NCBI GenBank assembly: GCA_021848555.1
Contig: JAJZUN010000255.1
Location: 1 to 5,245, forward strand
Source: Pseudomonadota bacterium
GTDB lineage: Bacteria > Pseudomonadota > Gammaproteobacteria > Burkholderiales > SG8-39
DNA: 5,245 nt
Reading direction: 5' to 3'
Below the pieces are notes generated by a model. It was not told where the DNA came from. It was given only the letters and a program-made list of their open reading frames with translations, and made no database searches. The first letter of the stretch is position 1. Every line of letters begins with the position of its first letter. Below, in pieces: positions 1 through 5,245 of the stretch. Made by a program: the position numbers and the translations under genes.

Positions 1-805
1 GCAGCGCATAGCGCGCCGGCTGTGGCGCGTTGGCGACCACGCAGCGGTCTCCGGCAAACAGCACGGCCTGCTGCACGTTCTCCAGAGAAAACTCCATGAA
101 TTTGAGCGGCTGCAGCGTAATGCCGAGTTGCGGGTGTTCGTACGGCTGCATGCCCTTGCGATGCAAGGTGGTCAGGAAGTCCAGCTTGAAGTCGGGCTCG
201 CGCGGGTTCAAATAAGTGGCGCCGGCCTTCGACGCGAGGCCGGATACCGGCAGAAATCCCATCTCCAGCGACTTGATGGCCTCGTGTGTTTGGACCTGAA
301 CGTCACCTGGCAGCGCAAGAGACAGGCTCTTCCCCGCATGCGCAAAATCCATATCCTGCGTGCGCGAGCCGTCTCCCCAGCGCAACCCAAGCATATTGGC
401 AAACGCCAGGAACGCATGCGTGCCGATGAGCACGCCCCCGGCGCGAAAAAAACCGTATTCCGCCAGCCGCTGCAGCACACGCAGATGCCGGGGCAGGATT
501 TCCGAACATCCCAGGGCCGCGCATGAGCGCGCCAAGGGACCCAAGGCGACTACCGCCGACGGCTGCGCCTTGCGCGCCATCAGCGCACGGACGGGGGCTG
601 TATCGGGCCCGACAAACACCTGACGCAGTTTGCCTGAGGGTTCAGTGTACTGGAAATACCAGTACTTCGCCCCGCGCACCGTTTTCGATGCGAACGAGCC
701 CGGCAGATCCGCCACACCTCGCACATGCTCGGCAACCAGCGCGGCCTCGAGCAATTGCGCGTATGCGGTCTGGGCGGTAAGGGAAAGTTCGGCAAAGGAG
801 ATCAT
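1..805 (-). CDS. GSU2403-like (NTP_transf_8 type) nucleotidyltransferase-fold protein, partial (3' end beyond window)
   Basis: The minus-strand frame from ATG at 805 is open for 268 codons to the left edge, so the C-terminus is missing. An N-terminal part contains KYWYFQYTEPSGKLRQ (47-62) followed by VGPDT (65-69), which resembles the opening segment of the GSU2403-like family. The nucleotidyltransferase-fold signature follows: GGVLIGTHAFLAFANMLG (123-140), then RTQDMDFA (148-155) with candidate metal-binding Asp151 and Asp153, and FKLDF (206-210) with Asp209 as the likely third carboxylate. The gap of about 21 residues between the GT and DxD motifs is longer than in minimal MNT proteins. Such folds transfer nucleotides to proteins, RNA or small molecules; the substrate here is unknown. 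The protein has no signal peptide or membrane segment and is probably cytoplasmic. The start has no clear Shine-Dalgarno sequence, but it is the first ATG after the AT-rich intergenic region and the family resemblance begins soon after it. The gene lies 123 bp downstream of the antiporter gene on the same strand and probably has its own promoter. Family assignment is from memory of motifs, not a search. Confidence 0.85.
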   Translation of the reverse strand, partial: MISFAELSLTAQTAYAQLLEAALVAEHVRGVADLPGSFASKTVRGAKYWYFQYTEPSGKLRQVFVGPDTAPVRALMARKAQPSAVVALGPLARSCAALGCSEILPRHLRVLQRLAEYGFFRAGGVLIGTHAFLAFANMLGLRWGDGSRTQDMDFAHAGKSLSLALPGDVQVQTHEAIKSLEMGFLPVSGLASKAGATYLNPREPDFKLDFLTTLHRKGMQPYEHPQLGITLQPLKFMEFSLENVQQAVLFAGDRCVVANAPQPARYAL

Positions 806-809
806 TTGA

Positions 810-879
810 CTATACTAGCCCAGGATACAGCTTAGTATAGCAACCCGCTATACTAAAATCTATATAAGCTTAGTATAGC
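810..879. repeat. Four-copy TAGTATAG/CTATACTA array, operator-like
   Basis: Four exact octamers are present: CTATACTA at 810-817, TAGTATAG at 833-840, CTATACTA at 848-855 and TAGTATAG at 871-878. Centre-to-centre distances are 23, 15 and 23 bp, so the whole set is mirror-symmetric about position 844. It can also be read as two 32-bp direct units (810-841 and 848-879, 38-bp period), each with inverted octamer arms around a 15-bp spacer whose last four bases (AGCT) are shared. Longer matches are the direct 13-mer AGCTTAGTATAGC at 829-841 and 867-879, a 10-bp inverted repeat with a 5-nt loop (832-841/847-856), and an 11-bp inverted repeat (846-856/870-880). The array lies just upstream of the nucleotidyltransferase start and overlaps its predicted promoter, so it probably binds a dimeric or cooperative regulator. 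The regulator is not identified. Confidence 0.85.
834..862 (-). promoter_or_regulatory. Candidate sigma70-type promoter of the nucleotidyltransferase gene
   Basis: Read on the minus strand, TATACT (839-834) matches the -10 consensus at 5 of 6 positions and is preceded by TGC, making an extended -10. A weak -35, TAGATT (862-857), lies 17 bp upstream. Transcription would start near 827 and give a leader of about 22 nt without an obvious Shine-Dalgarno sequence. Both elements lie inside the octamer array, so a bound regulator would compete with RNA polymerase. A second possibility is TAGTAT (818-813), which would give a leaderless message starting at the ATG, but it lacks a good -35. This is inferred from sequence alone. 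Confidence 0.45.
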
Positions 880-893
880 GATTCACCCCCGTC

Positions 894-920
894 TTCGGTG
901 CCGGACATCGCGGCACCGGA
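894..920 (-). other. GC-rich hairpin after the antiporter gene, no T-tract
   Basis: CGGTGCCG (896-903) and CGGCACCG (911-918) form a perfect 8-bp stem around a 7-nt loop, extendable by one G-T wobble and one A-T pair. It lies 9-35 nt past the antiporter stop codon on the minus strand. The bases that follow in the direction of transcription are GAC and then a G-run, with no T-tract, so it does not fit a standard intrinsic terminator. It could stabilise the 3' end or cause a pause. Confidence 0.4.
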
Positions 921-928
921 CCACGCAC

Positions 929-2911
929 TCATTTCATCCCCTGCAGCAAGCGGATTTCCGCCGCCTCCAGCGCATCGGGCTCGCCCAGCAGCACCACCAC
1001 GTCGCCCGTCTCGAAACAGGTCTCGGGCGCAGGCTCGCCCATGCGGATGCCGCGCCGGCGCACCCGCGTCACCGCGGCGCCCAGCGCCGCCAGATCGAGC
1101 TCGGCCAGCGTCTTGCCCACGGCATAAGCGCCCTGCGTCAGCGACACCGAATGCAGGCGCGGCTGGCGGTGCTCGGCCCCATCCAGCGCTGCGTCGCCCT
1201 CGCCGTGGAAGAACCCGCGCAGCAGGCTGTAGCGGGAACTGCGCACCTCGCGCATGCGGCGCACCACGCGCGCCAGGGGCACGCCCATCAGCACCAGCGC
1301 GTGGCTGGCGAGCATCAGGCTGGATTCGAAGGCGTCGGGCACCACCTCGGCCGCTCCGGCCGCCTGCAGGCGCTCCATGTCGGTATCGTTCAGCGTGCGC
1401 ACGATCACCGGCAGCGCCGGGTTGATCGCATGCGCGTGGTGCAGGATCTTGAGCGAGACCGGCAGATCGGCGAACGAAATCACCAGGGCGCTGGCGCGCG
1501 CGAGGCCCGCCGCGATCAGGGCTTCGCGCCGCGCGCCGTCGCCGTAGACCACCGACTCGCCCGCGGCGGCCGCCTCGCTCACGCGCTCCGGGTCCAGGTC
1601 GAGCGCCACATAGCCTATGCCTTCCCGCTCGAGAAACCGCGCCAGGTTCTGCCCGGTGCGGCCGTAGCCGCACAGCACCACGTGCTTGGCGGCCGCCATG
1701 CCGGAGACGGCGATCTGGTGCAGCGCCAGGGAGCGCAGCATCCATTCCGAGGCGACGAAGCGCAGCACCAGTTTGTCGCTGTACTGGATCAGGAAGGGCG
1801 CGCTCAGCATGGACAGGAGCATCGCCGCGAGGACGGGTTGCAGCAGCGTGTCGTCCACGAGCCGCACGCCGCCCGCCTGCGCCAGCAGCACGAAGCCGAA
1901 CTCGCCCGCCTGCGCCAGGGCCAGCGCGGTGCGCAGCGCATTGCCCGGGGTGGCCCCGAACAGGCGCGACAGCAGGGCGATCAGCGCGAACTTGAACAGT
2001 ACCGGCGCCGCGAACAGCAGCAGCACCAGCGCGAACCGGTCGACCACCACCGACACATCCAGCTGCATGCCGATGGTGACGAAGAACAGGCCCAGCAGCA
2101 AATCGCGGAACGGCTTGATGTCCTCTTCCACCTGGTGGCGGTATTCGGTTTCCGAAATCAGCATGCCGGCGAGAAAAGCGCCCAATGCGAGCGACAAACC
2201 GGCTAGCTCGGTGGCCCAGGCCAGGCCCAGGGTGATCAGCAGCACATTCAGCACGAACAATTCGTTCGAACGCCGCCGCGCCACGATGTGGAACCAGCCG
2301 CGCATCAGTTTCTGCCCGGCGAACAAAATCAGAAACAGCACCACCGCGGCTTTCGCCAGCGCCAGCGCCAGCACCGGCGCAAGGTGATCGGCCGGCTGCG
2401 CCAGCGCCGGGATCAGGATCAACAGCGGCACCACCGCCAGGTCCTGAAACAGCAGAACGCCGATGATCTCGCGCCCGTGCGCGGACTCGAGCTGCATGCG
2501 CTCGGCCAGGAGCTTGCTCACGATGGCGGTCGAGGACATGGCGAGCGCCCCGCCCAGCGCAAAACCGAGCTGCCAGGGGAAACCCAGCAGCCAGGCGGCG
2601 GCGGTCGGCGCGAACAGCGTGAGCAGCACCTGCACCATCCCCAGCCCGAACACCACGCGGCGCATGTTGAACAGTTTGGGCAGGCTGAATTCCAGGCCGA
2701 TGGAGAACATCAGGAACACCACGCCGAACTCGGCCAGGTAGGCATAGCCGGATTCCTTGCTGGCCGGGATCCATTGCAGCGCATTCGGCCCGATCGCCAC
2801 GCCCACCAGGAGGTAGCCGAGCATCGGTGGCAGATGCAGAATGCGCGCCACCACCACCACCAGCACGGCACTGGCCAGCAACACCAACACCAGTTCGAGC
2901 GGCGTGTTCAT
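929..2911 (-). CDS. CPA2-family monovalent cation:proton antiporter with RCK domain (KefB/KefC/YbaL-like)
   Basis: This complete 660-residue protein is probably an inner-membrane K+ or Na+/H+ antiporter controlled by nucleotides or thiols. Residues 1 to about 385 are a hydrophobic Na+/H+-exchanger domain with about 12 or 13 helices. It carries the CPA2 motif FQDLAVVP (155-162, Gln156-Asp157), SETEYRHQVEEDIKPFRD (253-270) before LLLGLFFVTIGM (271-282), and RTALALAQAGEFGFVL (327-342). A TrkA-N/RCK domain follows at about 409-525, with GYGRTG (415-420) as the dinucleotide-binding loop and acidic residues in LDLDP (437-441). A TrkA-C-like domain occupies about 575-657. E. coli KefC is shorter and, as I recall, has no TrkA-C domain, so glutathione gating cannot be assumed; YbaL-like is an alternative. 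The start at 2911 was chosen because the first membrane helix begins at once (MNTPLELVLV). The frame is open upstream to 3205, but that extension lies in kdsD and encodes no recognisable domain. A GAGG sits 11 nt upstream of the start. The gene is divergent from the LPS operon, much as E. coli has a transporter gene (yrbG) beside kdsD, though from another family. Confidence 0.93.
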   Translation of the reverse strand: MNTPLELVLVLLASAVLVVVVARILHLPPMLGYLLVGVAIGPNALQWIPASKESGYAYLAEFGVVFLMFSIGLEFSLPKLFNMRRVVFGLGMVQVLLTLFAPTAAAWLLGFPWQLGFALGGALAMSSTAIVSKLLAERMQLESAHGREIIGVLLFQDLAVVPLLILIPALAQPADHLAPVLALALAKAAVVLFLILFAGQKLMRGWFHIVARRRSNELFVLNVLLITLGLAWATELAGLSLALGAFLAGMLISETEYRHQVEEDIKPFRDLLLGLFFVTIGMQLDVSVVVDRFALVLLLFAAPVLFKFALIALLSRLFGATPGNALRTALALAQAGEFGFVLLAQAGGVRLVDDTLLQPVLAAMLLSMLSAPFLIQYSDKLVLRFVASEWMLRSLALHQIAVSGMAAAKHVVLCGYGRTGQNLARFLEREGIGYVALDLDPERVSEAAAAGESVVYGDGARREALIAAGLARASALVISFADLPVSLKILHHAHAINPALPVIVRTLNDTDMERLQAAGAAEVVPDAFESSLMLASHALVLMGVPLARVVRRMREVRSSRYSLLRGFFHGEGDAALDGAEHRQPRLHSVSLTQGAYAVGKTLAELDLAALGAAVTRVRRRGIRMGEPAPETCFETGDVVVLLGEPDALEAAEIRLLQGMK

Positions 2912-2947
2912 CGGGCGGCATGCCTCGGAAGGACGGGACTGGGCTTC

Positions 2948-2956
2948 TGCTATACT
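2948..2956 (+). promoter_or_regulatory. Extended -10 promoter of the kdsD-kdsC-lptCA operon
   Basis: TGC at 2948-2950 followed by TATACT at 2951-2956 forms an extended -10 element. No good -35 is seen 17 bp upstream (2928-2933). The predicted start of transcription is 2963-2964, exactly at the first possible kdsD ATG. The element lies in the 52-bp gap between kdsD and the divergent antiporter gene. It shares the octamer GCTATACT with the repeats at 847-854, which may only reflect a common -10 preference. Confidence 0.5.
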
Positions 2957-2963
2957 TTGATCC

Positions 2964-3968
2964 ATGATACCTGCAGCATCCCGCATGGACAAAATATTAC
3001 CGTCCAGAACCGCGCTGGAGCTGGCAAAACAGGTGCTCGCCATCGAAGCCGAAGCCATCCAGGGCCTCGCTGCGCGGCTGGGCCAGAGCTTTCTCGACGC
3101 CGTGGCGCTGCTGCTCAACTGCAAGGGCCGCGTGGTGGTGAGCGGCATCGGCAAATCCGGCCATATCGCGCGCAAGATCGCGTCCACCATGGCCAGCACC
3201 GGCACACCGGCCTATTTCGTGCATCCGGCCGAGGCCAGCCACGGCGACATCGGCATGATCGCGCGCGACGACGTGCTGATCGCGCTGTCGAACTCCGGCG
3301 AAAGCGAGGAGCTGCTCACGATACTCCCCATGCTCAGACGCCAGGGGGCGCATCTCATCGCGATCACCGGCAACGCCGATTCGGCGCTGGCGCGCGAGGC
3401 CGACGTGCACCTGGACGCGCGCGTCGACAGGGAGGCGTGCCCGCTCAACCTCGCCCCCACGGCCAGCACCACCGCGGCGCTGGCCCTGGGCGACGCGCTG
3501 GCGGTGGCGCTGCTCGACGCCAAGGGTTTCGGCGCCGAGGACTTCGCGCGCTCGCATCCGGGCGGCGCGCTGGGGCGGCGCCTGCTGACCCATGTGCGCG
3601 ACGTGATGCGCACTGGCGATGACATGCCGTCGGTGCCCGAGGACGCCAGCTTTTCCGAAGCCCTGCTCGAAATGTCGAACAAGCGCCTGGGCATGACCGC
3701 CGTGCTCGATACGGCCGGAAACGTGAGCGGCATATTCACCGACGGCGACCTGCGCCGGACGCTGGCCCAGGTCGGCGACATCAAGGCCGCGCGCATCGCC
3801 GACATCATGACGCGCAGGCCGCGCACCATAGGCCCGGACAAGCTGGCGGTCGAAGCGGTACAGATCATGGAGGAGCACAAGGTCAATCAGTTGCTGGTGG
3901 TCAGCGACGAAGGCAAGCTCGTGGGTGCGCTGAACATGCACGATCTGTTCCGCGCCAAGGTAATCTGA
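2964..3968 (+). CDS. kdsD: Arabinose 5-phosphate isomerase KdsD
   Basis: This cytoplasmic enzyme interconverts D-ribulose 5-phosphate and D-arabinose 5-phosphate, the first committed step of KDO synthesis for LPS. Numbering is for the 334-residue form. The SIS domain (about 45-180) holds GIGKSGH (61-67), HPAEASHGDIGM (87-98), SNSGES (109-114) and EACPLNLAPTASTT (157-170). Aligned by eye with E. coli KdsD, the four residues described there as catalytic (Lys59, Glu111, Glu152, His193) correspond to Lys64, Glu116, Glu157 and His198, all present. Two CBS domains follow (about 210-268 and 276-334), with FTDGDLRR (258-265). E. coli KdsD has 328 residues. An ATG at 2985 would give 327 residues, closer to that length. 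The ATG at 2964 is used because the predicted transcription start falls on it, implying a leaderless message. Neither ATG has a clear Shine-Dalgarno sequence, so the start is uncertain. It is the first gene of the LPS operon. Confidence 0.97.
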   Translation: MIPAASRMDKILPSRTALELAKQVLAIEAEAIQGLAARLGQSFLDAVALLLNCKGRVVVSGIGKSGHIARKIASTMASTGTPAYFVHPAEASHGDIGMIARDDVLIALSNSGESEELLTILPMLRRQGAHLIAITGNADSALAREADVHLDARVDREACPLNLAPTASTTAALALGDALAVALLDAKGFGAEDFARSHPGGALGRRLLTHVRDVMRTGDDMPSVPEDASFSEALLEMSNKRLGMTAVLDTAGNVSGIFTDGDLRRTLAQVGDIKAARIADIMTRRPRTIGPDKLAVEAVQIMEEHKVNQLLVVSDEGKLVGALNMHDLFRAKVI

Positions 3969-3974
3969 AGCCGG

Positions 3975-4553
3975 ATGGATGACGCCTTGCAGCACGAAGA
4001 CCCGGACAAGGCGCTCGAGCGCGCAAACCCGGATGGCGCGATTCATCGCGCCAGGAACCTGAAACTGATGGTCTTCGACGTCGACGGCGTCATGACCGAC
4101 GGTACGCTCTATTACTCCGAGCGCGGGGAGGAACTGAAGGCGTTCAACATCCGGGACGGCCTGGGCATCAAGCTGCTCAGGCAATATGGCGTCGAGGTCG
4201 CGCTGATCACGGCCAGAAGTTCGCGCGCGGTCGAACTGCGCGCAGCCAATCTCGGCATCGCGCACCTCTATCAGGGCGCGGAGGACAAACGCGGCGCCTA
4301 TGCCGCGCTGCTGGCGCGGCTCGCACTCGCCGCCGGGCAGTCGGGCTACATGGGCGATGACCTTCTCGACCTGGCGCTCATCACCCGCTGCGGCTTTGCC
4401 GCGACCGTGCCGGCCGCGCCGGAGGCGGTGAAGAGCCGCGCCCACTATGTGACGCGGGCGCACGGCGGGCATGGCGCCGTGCGCGAAGTGTGTGAGTTCA
4501 TACTGCGCGCGCAAGGCACGCTGGAACGCGCCGTCAGCGCCCATCTGCTATGA
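3975..4553 (+). CDS. kdsC: 3-deoxy-D-manno-octulosonate 8-phosphate phosphatase KdsC
   Basis: KdsC removes the phosphate from KDO 8-phosphate to release KDO, which is then activated and added to lipid A. It is a cytoplasmic, Mg2+-dependent HAD-superfamily enzyme, normally a tetramer. All HAD motifs are visible in this 192-residue protein: FDVDGVMTDG (34-43) with nucleophile Asp35 and acid/base Asp37; LITARSS (77-83) with Thr79; Lys105 in EDKRGA; and GDDLLD (127-132) with metal ligands Asp128 and Asp129. No cap domain is present, as expected for the C0 class. The C-terminal segment AHGGHGAVREVCEFIL (162-177) matches the conserved KdsC tail with its GGxGAVRE loop. The first 25-30 residues, before the HAD core, are hydrophilic and look variable. 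The start lies 6 nt after the kdsD stop with only a weak GAAG-like upstream signal, which suggests translational coupling. Confidence 0.97.
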   Translation: MDDALQHEDPDKALERANPDGAIHRARNLKLMVFDVDGVMTDGTLYYSERGEELKAFNIRDGLGIKLLRQYGVEVALITARSSRAVELRAANLGIAHLYQGAEDKRGAYAALLARLALAAGQSGYMGDDLLDLALITRCGFAATVPAAPEAVKSRAHYVTRAHGGHGAVREVCEFILRAQGTLERAVSAHLL

Positions 4554-5128
4554 AAAAACGCGACCGGCCGTCCAATCTGTTTCCCTTGCTCCTGATACTG
4601 GCGCTGGCCGCTGCCAGTCTGTGGCTGGAACGGGCGGTACAGGCGCCCGAGCGCGACAGTTCAGGGAAAACGCGCCACGATCCGGACTTCATTGCCGAAG
4701 ATTTCGGCATCAGCAAGCTCGACGCCGGCGGCAAGCCCGAGTACAGCCTCTCAGCCGCGCGCATGCTGCATTATCCGGACGACGAAAGCACCGATATCGT
4801 GGCGCCGCATCTGGTGCAGCGCCACGGCGGCGACGCCCCTATCGTCATCCGCGCCGACCGCGGCCAGATCTCGAGGAACGGCGATGAAGCGAGTTTCTTC
4901 GGCAACGTGGTGGTGGTGCGCGAGGCCGGCCTGGGCCGAAGCGAATTGCGCGTGCAGACCGAATACCTGCAAGTCGTTCCCGACCGGGATATCGCCCGCA
5001 CCGACAAACCGGTGACGATTACCGAGGGACGATCCCGGCTCAGCGGGGTCGGCATGGAGTTCAACAACAAGACGCGGCAGTTCGCGCTGCTGTCGCAGGT
5101 CAGGGGGACGTTCGATGCGGCTAAGTAA
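4550..5128 (+). CDS. lptC: LPS export ABC transporter periplasmic protein LptC
   Basis: LptC is a bitopic inner-membrane protein that binds the LptB2FG transporter and passes LPS to LptA in the periplasm. The 192-residue length matches the family. Residues 1-8 are basic and polar (MKKRDRPS), and about 9-27 form a single transmembrane helix, so the remainder is periplasmic. The soluble part is a beta-jellyroll (DUF1239/LptC domain) with the typical stretches HDPDFIAEDF (43-52), MLHYPDDESTDIVAPHL (72-88), SFFGNVVVVRE (115-125) and MEFNNKTRQFALLSQVRGTF (169-188). The ATG overlaps the kdsC stop in an ATGA arrangement (4 nt shared) and has no upstream Shine-Dalgarno, so it is probably translated by reinitiation after kdsC. 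Its end overlaps lptA by 14 nt. Primary sequence is poorly conserved in LptC, so the call also rests on gene order. Confidence 0.95.
   Translation: MKKRDRPSNLFPLLLILALAAASLWLERAVQAPERDSSGKTRHDPDFIAEDFGISKLDAGGKPEYSLSAARMLHYPDDESTDIVAPHLVQRHGGDAPIVIRADRGQISRNGDEASFFGNVVVVREAGLGRSELRVQTEYLQVVPDRDIARTDKPVTITEGRSRLSGVGMEFNNKTRQFALLSQVRGTFDAAK
5102..5107 (+). promoter_or_regulatory. Ribosome binding site of lptA
   Basis: AGGGGG lies 7 nt before the ATG at 5115, inside the end of lptC. It is the clearest Shine-Dalgarno sequence among the genes of this window and supports the lptA start in the +2 frame relative to lptC. Confidence 0.65.
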
Positions 5129-5245
5129 AATCTTCCGCGCCCTCGTTTTCTGCGCCGGCTGCGCGGGACTGTTGGCCGGGCCGGCGCAGGCGGAGCGGGC
5201 CGACCGCGGAAAGCCGATCAATCTGGAGTGTGGCCTCATGCAGGT
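5115..5245 (+). CDS. lptA: LPS transport periplasmic protein LptA, partial (5' end only)
   Basis: Only 43 codons are present before the right edge. LptA is the soluble periplasmic protein whose stacked beta-jellyrolls bridge LptC to LptD. A clear Sec signal peptide is visible: MRLSK, a hydrophobic core to about residue 20, and an AxA-type site AGPAQA before Glu27. The mature start ERADRGKPINLE (27-38) matches the ADRxKPI-x-(I/L)E beginning common in LptA. The next residues are CGLMQ, where family members usually have A/S-D; this may be a natural variant, and too little is visible to judge. The ATG overlaps lptC by 14 nt and has a good ribosome binding site. Gene order predicts lptB next, beyond the window. 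Confidence 0.9.
   Translation, partial: MRLSKIFRALVFCAGCAGLLAGPAQAERADRGKPINLECGLMQ

Noticed and set aside
128..526. Short plus- and minus-strand open frames within 1-800
   Set aside because: They overlap the 268-codon frame that carries the nucleotidyltransferase motifs and show no family features of their own.
810..879. Possible CRISPR array or plasmid-type iterons
   Set aside because: There are only two 32-bp units, and they are imperfect in the middle. The gap between them is 6 bp, too short for a spacer, and no cas or replication gene is visible.
894..920. Intrinsic terminator of the antiporter transcript
   Set aside because: The hairpin is strong, but no T-run follows in the direction of transcription, so it was kept only as a hairpin.
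870..2921. A 683-codon minus-strand open frame covering the antiporter gene
   Set aside because: It is an Arg/Gly/Ala-rich shadow in another frame of a GC-rich gene. The overlapping frame at 929-2911 encodes clear CPA2 and RCK motifs.
2912..3205. N-terminal extension of the antiporter to an ATG at 3205
   Set aside because: The extra 98 residues would lie antisense to kdsD and show no membrane or signal character. The start at 2911 leads directly into the first helix.
2288..3622. A plus-strand open frame (444 codons) spanning the divergent promoter region
   Set aside because: It is rich in Gln, His and Arg and runs through the antiporter gene, the intergenic gap and kdsD in a different frame. 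This is typical of a GC-rich shadow.
2997..4544. A long minus-strand open frame (515 codons) opposite kdsD and kdsC
   Set aside because: Its translation shows no recognisable domain and has shadow-like composition. The plus-strand genes carry complete catalytic motifs.

Overview
The window is GC-rich and comes from an LPS-making Gram-negative bacterium. The block kdsD-kdsC-lptC-lptA, with a CPA2-type cation/proton antiporter gene divergent from it, is an arrangement I associate with Betaproteobacteria. The protein sequences fit this, but the species cannot be read from the window.

Region by region: positions 1-805 (minus strand) hold the N-terminal 268 residues of a GSU2403-like (NTP_transf_8 type) nucleotidyltransferase-fold protein. 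Its reading frame is open to the left edge, so its 3' end lies outside the window. Positions 806-928 are a 123-bp intergenic region. About 75 bp of it is AT-rich (about 37% GC) and holds four copies of the octamer TAGTATAG/CTATACTA, mirror-symmetric about position 844, which overlap the best promoter candidate for the nucleotidyltransferase gene. A GC-rich hairpin without a T-tract follows. Positions 929-2911 (minus) encode a complete 660-residue CPA2 antiporter with RCK/TrkA-N and TrkA-C domains. A 52-bp divergent intergenic region with an extended -10 promoter separates it from the plus-strand LPS operon: kdsD (2964-3968), kdsC (3975-4553), lptC (4550-5128) and the start of lptA (5115 to the right edge).

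The LPS genes form one pathway unit. KdsD makes arabinose 5-phosphate from ribulose 5-phosphate. Downstream of the condensation step, KdsC dephosphorylates KDO 8-phosphate to KDO, the sugar that joins lipid A to the core. LptC and LptA are the inner-membrane anchor and periplasmic bridge that carry finished LPS to the outer membrane. Gaps and overlaps of 6, -4 and -14 nt point to one transcript with translational coupling.

The LPS and antiporter part is conventional. The unusual part is the left end: a poorly characterised nucleotidyltransferase-fold gene behind a symmetric multi-copy operator-like array. No partner gene is visible, so any toxin-antitoxin or defence role remains a hypothesis.
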